A stretch of DNA of 64,000 nucleotides from Veillonella sp. R32 (lineage in GTDB: Bacteria > Bacillota > Negativicutes > Veillonellales > Veillonellaceae), in contig NZ_NMZQ01000001.1 of NCBI RefSeq assembly GCF_010093125.1, positions 62,001 to 126,000 of the forward strand. The letters run 5' to 3'. The notes below the pieces were generated by a model. It did no database searches. It was not told where the DNA came from and saw only the letters and a list, made by a program, of their open reading frames with translations. How positions within the stretch are numbered: position 1 is the stretch's first letter; each line of letters begins with the position of its first letter. A program made the translations under genes and the position numbers. Shown in pieces: positions 63,613-64,000 of this stretch.

Positions 63613-63614
63613 AT

Positions 63615-63643
63615 AGTATACCATATAATTGCATAACATTCAA
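63615..63643 (-). promoter_or_regulatory. promoter for the glutaredoxin-like gene (minus strand)
   Basis: Read on the minus strand, TTGAAT (63643-63638) and TATACT (63620-63615) are 17 bp apart and the -10 is extended by TGG. Confidence 0.7.
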
Positions 63644-63705
63644 TTTTTTAGATATGAAATGTTTAGCTTTTACATATTAAAGTGCCTTTAAAAAGATAGG
63701 CTCAC

Positions 63706-63999
63706 TTACATTATGCCTTGATAAAATTCTAAGAATTGTTTGGCTACTAAGGAGGGGCTATGGCCTTTTATGGTAATAAAGCTTTTGTGAAAGCCCGTAG
63801 CAAGTTCTGGTAACCGAATGCGTGTCATTTTACGACCGTGTACTTTTTCTTGGACATCCATAGGGATGATGGCTACCGTTCGTCCTAATTGAGCCCATTC
63901 AATGGCTGAACTTTTGGTTGTCGTTACGGAGATTACGTTTAAATTATTGAATAAGCGGCTTGCACTTTGCATGAGCATTCGTACGGAGCCACCGGATAA
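63706..63999 (-). CDS. LysR-type transcriptional regulator, C-terminal part (5' end outside window)
   Basis: The minus-strand frame is open to the window edge. The visible ~97 residues (SGGSVRMLMQSASRLFNNL, IEWAQLGRTVAIIPMDVQEK and FITIKGHSPSLVAKQFLEFY) match the end of a LysR substrate-binding domain; the DNA-binding half would lie beyond 64000. It lies upstream of the glutaredoxin-like gene in the same direction, but a separate promoter is between them. Target and effector unknown. Confidence 0.72.
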   Translation of the reverse strand, partial: LSGGSVRMLMQSASRLFNNLNVISVTTTKSSAIEWAQLGRTVAIIPMDVQEKVHGRKMTRIRLPELATGFHKSFITIKGHSPSLVAKQFLEFYQGIM

Positions 64000-64000
64000 A

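Noticed and set aside
1-64000. CRISPR arrays, tRNA or rRNA genes, insertion sequences, prophage genes
   Set aside because: None seen on either strand in the gaps or coding parts I read; only the short in-frame repeat at 8028-8210 is repetitive.

Overview
The window comes from a diderm (outer-membrane) Firmicute of the Negativicutes, most likely a Veillonellaceae member close to Veillonella. Two kinds of evidence point there. Many genes are Firmicute-type: alaS-ireB-yqgF-DUF1292, mltG-trmR-trhP, a T-box leader on thrS, and Shine-Dalgarno sites of the AGGAGG type. The same stretch encodes a complete lipopolysaccharide and outer-membrane assembly programme. Genus assignment is inference; no rRNA gene is present.

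Layout. 1-4.2 kb: end of a fructose-6-phosphate aldolase/transaldolase-like gene, glpX, murA and an mreB-like gene with an unusual N-terminal extension. 4.3-8.3 kb: three exported proteins (AMIN/phosphodiester-glycosidase-like, biotinyl-lipoyl-like, SpoIVB/S55-like). 8.5-17.4 kb: lipid-transport block mlaE-mlaF-mlaD, tolC and tamB; MlaD is fused to a predicted outer-membrane beta-barrel. 17.4-24.5 kb: a sigma-70-family factor, a single-pass membrane protein, bamA, an unrecognised barrel-like exported protein and three OmpH/Skp-like genes. 24.5-42.5 kb: lpxD, an acyltransferase, lpxC, fabZ, lpxA, lpxI, lpxB, msbA, waaA, lpxK, kdsB, kdsA, kdsD, kdsC, a second acyltransferase, lptC, lptA, lptB and one lptF/G permease. 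Together these can make Kdo2-lipid A from UDP-GlcNAc and Kdo from ribulose-5-phosphate, flip it with MsbA and carry it through the periplasm. LptD/LptE are not in this window.

42.6-50.1 kb: a DUF3084 membrane protein, a candidate structured small RNA with its own promoter and terminator, an RNase H-fold protein, a YitT transporter, signal peptidase I, a polyprenyl-phosphate glycosyltransferase, an NlpC/P60 hydrolase and an ABC metal transporter pair. 50.2-57.1 kb: the Firmicute alaS and mltG neighbourhoods, including the two enzyme types that make 5-methoxyuridine in tRNA. 57.1-59.6 kb: T-box leader plus thrS. 59.6-64 kb: a large stand-alone SF1 helicase, then on the minus strand a glutaredoxin-like protein and the C-terminal end of a LysR-type regulator.

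Almost everything is on the plus strand in tightly packed operons separated by good intrinsic terminators. No tRNA, rRNA, CRISPR array, insertion sequence or prophage gene was seen. The items most worth follow-up are the candidate small RNA at 43.9-44.1 kb, the MlaD-barrel fusion, the unknown barrel-like gene behind bamA, the sigma factor inside the outer-membrane cluster, and a near-identical motif upstream of bamA and ompH with a weaker match upstream of mlaE.
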